The position numbers and the translations under genes are program-made. Under the pieces are notes generated by a model, which was given only the letters and a program-made list of their open reading frames with translations, did not search any database and was not told the DNA's origin. 34,444 nt of DNA from Candidatus Fermentibacteraceae bacterium (GTDB lineage Bacteria > Fermentibacterota > Fermentibacteria > Fermentibacterales > JCC-6). Each line of letters opens with the position of its first letter. Positions within the stretch are counted from its first letter, which is position 1. The stretch is taken from positions 1 through 34,444 of the forward strand of contig JAFGPK010000113.1 in assembly GCA_016936235.1 (NCBI GenBank). Reading direction: 5' to 3'. Positions 32,758 through 34,444 of this stretch are shown here, piece after piece.

Positions 32758-34444
32758 TCAGCGGATTACCACGCAGGACCTTGTGAAGGTATCGCCGCCG
32801 GCGGTGAGACGGAGAAGGTAGACACCACCGGGTACGGACTTCCCGGCACTGTCCGTGCCCGCCCACTGTACTGAGTGCGTCCCGGAGGCCTGATCGCCGG
32901 AGATCACGGTAGTGACCAGCCTTCCGGAAAGATCGTAGATATCCAGCGATATCTCGCCCGCAGCAGGCAGTGAGTAGGAGACAGTAGTGGTTTCGGAGAA
33001 GGGGTTGGGAGCCGGAGAAGCCAGCCCGAGCGAAGGTATCAGCAGGCCGCCTTCAGCGACCCCGACACCCGAGACAACGGCGGAACCCACGTAGGGGTAG
33101 TAATTATGGGCCGTGCATGTCACGGTCACGTCATCGGTGCCGGGTATCGACGGGATGGTGAGTGAAGCTACTCCTGAGCCGTTGGTATATCCGCTCTCCA
33201 GGAAGACGTCTCCCTGCACTATGCCCACCAGGGCACCCTCGACGGGGGACCCGCCGGCGGTGACCGTCACCGACCAGCTTCCGGAGGAAATCGACCCCGG
33301 ATGGGCGCCGGCAAGGTGCACCAGGGGCGATGTGTCTGTGTAGATGTCGAACTCCGGACAGCCGAATATCATGTGCATGTCGCTGTTCTCAGCGTCACCG
33401 GTGTAGTAGTAGGCCATGATCTTGCCGTAGTCGAAGGCCGCACCCATGTGGTACATCTCTTCCTCGAAGTACCCCCTGAACTGGTACAGCGCCAGGGAGT
33501 CGGTGGGGCCAACGGGACTGGACGTGGTTGCGCCCATGAAACCTATGGCACCCTTGGGGGATGCCTCGGTGCCTGCGTTCATCCAGGCCTCGCCGAAACA
33601 CTCTGTGCTACCGTCGAACTGCCCGTTGTAGCATGCGATAGAGCTTACCCAGGGGAGTCTGCGGCCGTTGGTGAGGGCCGCGACGTTGCTGTTGCTGAAT
33701 CCCGTGGTCCCCCACGAAGTAAGGCTGCCGTGGCCGATGTAGCTGAGGAGGGACAATCCACTGTTCACCTCGGCGGAGATGTTGGCGATGGTGGGGTTGA
33801 TGCCGCCGTAGGTGCTCACCGGGCAGTAAAGGGTGGTGGGCATTCCATGGGACATCATTATAACCGCGTACCTGTATGACATCCATGGATCCTGGAAACT
33901 GTTGGATCCTATACTGATGGCATGCTGGAACCAGCTGGGGGAAGGTTCGTAGGGATCGTTCTCATAGGTCTCTATCTTCCAGGCCTGGTACGTGAGGTCG
34001 GCCGTGTCGCCGCATATCCTGCCTACATGCACGCTGGGATCGTACCCCGTGCCGATGACGCCGTACTGGTTGTCAGCAGCTGTACCGCTGGAGTAGTAGA
34101 CGGGCATGGTGTACTCGTTGCCGAGAAGGAGGACCCACTCGGGAGGGTTCACCCAGGTGTTGTAGGCGTCCTCTATGTAATCGTCGATCTGGGACGCGGT
34201 GCTGCCGATGGTGGGGATGACGCCGTAGAACACCTCCACACCGGTCTGCTGCTTCCAGTCCACAAGGTCCTGGACGCAGTCGATGGCTTCCTGTACGCCT
34301 ATTACCAGGTATGAGCCGTCGATGACGTCGGTTCCGGCGCCCTCAAAACCCAGGACCTTCTCGTAAAGGGGAATGAAGCTCCTGGTGTAGCCCCGGAAGG
34401 GCCTGTAGATCTCGTTCTCACCGGTGCCTTCAACTACGAGCCTG
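32758..34444 (-). CDS. Gingipain-type C25 cysteine peptidase with C-terminal FlgD-like/T9SS sorting domain (partial, N-terminus off right edge)
   Basis: 561 visible residues; the frame is open through the window's right edge. It begins with the peptidase's DGSYLVIGVQEAIDCVQDL and VDWKQQTGVEV, as in C25. The catalytic His is in LSYIGHGSLTSWG and the catalytic Cys in VSSIACYNGQFDGS, the gingipain dyad layout. After the catalytic domain comes an Ig-like/beta-sandwich region and, at the end, NPFSETTTVSYSLPAAG, then DIYDLSGRLVTTV and PGGVYLLRLTAGG: a FlgD-like or type A T9SS sorting domain. Secreted across the outer membrane is expected. The gene lacks its start, propeptide and signal here. There is no sign of the internal repeats or adhesin domains that gingipains carry. 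Confidence 0.92.
   Translation of the reverse strand, partial: RLVVEGTGENEIYRPFRGYTRSFIPLYEKVLGFEGAGTDVIDGSYLVIGVQEAIDCVQDLVDWKQQTGVEVFYGVIPTIGSTASQIDDYIEDAYNTWVNPPEWVLLLGNEYTMPVYYSSGTAADNQYGVIGTGYDPSVHVGRICGDTADLTYQAWKIETYENDPYEPSPSWFQHAISIGSNSFQDPWMSYRYAVIMMSHGMPTTLYCPVSTYGGINPTIANISAEVNSGLSLLSYIGHGSLTSWGTTGFSNSNVAALTNGRRLPWVSSIACYNGQFDGSTECFGEAWMNAGTEASPKGAIGFMGATTSSPVGPTDSLALYQFRGYFEEEMYHMGAAFDYGKIMAYYYTGDAENSDMHMIFGCPEFDIYTDTSPLVHLAGAHPGSISSGSWSVTVTAGGSPVEGALVGIVQGDVFLESGYTNGSGVASLTIPSIPGTDDVTVTCTAHNYYPYVGSAVVSGVGVAEGGLLIPSLGLASPAPNPFSETTTVSYSLPAAGEISLDIYDLSGRLVTTVISGDQASGTHSVQWAGTDSAGKSVPGGVYLLRLTAGGDTFTRSCVVIR

Overview
The window is about 34.4 kb of dense, high-GC bacterial chromosome with mostly housekeeping genes and no sign of phage, plasmid, transposon, CRISPR or tRNA. 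The lineage appears to be a Gram-negative anaerobe of the FCB superphylum or a neighbouring candidate phylum (Fermentibacteria-like is my best guess, by inference). The reasons are a gingipain-type C25 peptidase ending in a FlgD-like/T9SS-type sorting domain, several lipoproteins, two lytic transglycosylases, and a PpiD/SurA-type membrane-anchored chaperone. Non-ATG starts are common: TTG with good Shine-Dalgarno sequences for asd and dnaK, and GTG for the ABC permease.

Layout: (1) 1-8.4 kb, minus strand, is a tight envelope operon: LysM lytic transglycosylase, a 1,227-residue repeat protein, a coiled-coil/TPR protein, and an SLT lytic transglycosylase lipoprotein that runs off the left edge. 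The last three overlap each other or sit a few bases apart. (2) 8.3-9.3 kb, plus strand, is asd, which starts head-to-head with and possibly overlaps the transglycosylase gene; a two-way terminator separates it from a coiled-coil/zinc-ribbon protein (minus). (3) 10.1-13.1 kb holds holA (minus) and, diverging from it, a SurA/PpiD-like protein (plus). (4) 24.2-13.1 kb, minus strand, is one long run: dnaK, dnaJ, mutS2, dnaG, primary sigma factor, then periplasmic binding protein, ATPase and permease of a cobalamin/siderophore-type ABC importer. From mutS2 onward nearly every junction is a short stop/start overlap.

(5) 30.0-24.4 kb, minus strand, is a second translationally coupled operon: GGDEF protein, YtcJ-like amidohydrolase, nadC, coaX, a CoaC-only flavoprotein, and mtnA, so NAD and coenzyme A steps lie behind a diguanylate-cyclase-like gene. 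(6) 30.1-31.7 kb, plus strand, has two small lipoproteins, one built of three near-identical acidic repeats, followed by two large look-alike hairpins. (7) rpsD stands alone with its own promoter, a structured leader and a terminator. (8) The right edge is the C-terminal part of the C25 peptidase.

The best candidates for something undescribed are: the sigma factor, whose conserved region 1.2 extends upstream of every ATG/GTG/TTG back to the dnaG stop in the same frame, pointing to an AUU start or stop readthrough; the transglycosylase/TPR envelope operon; the triple-repeat lipoprotein; and the GGDEF protein with an unrecognised C-terminal domain coupled to cofactor genes.
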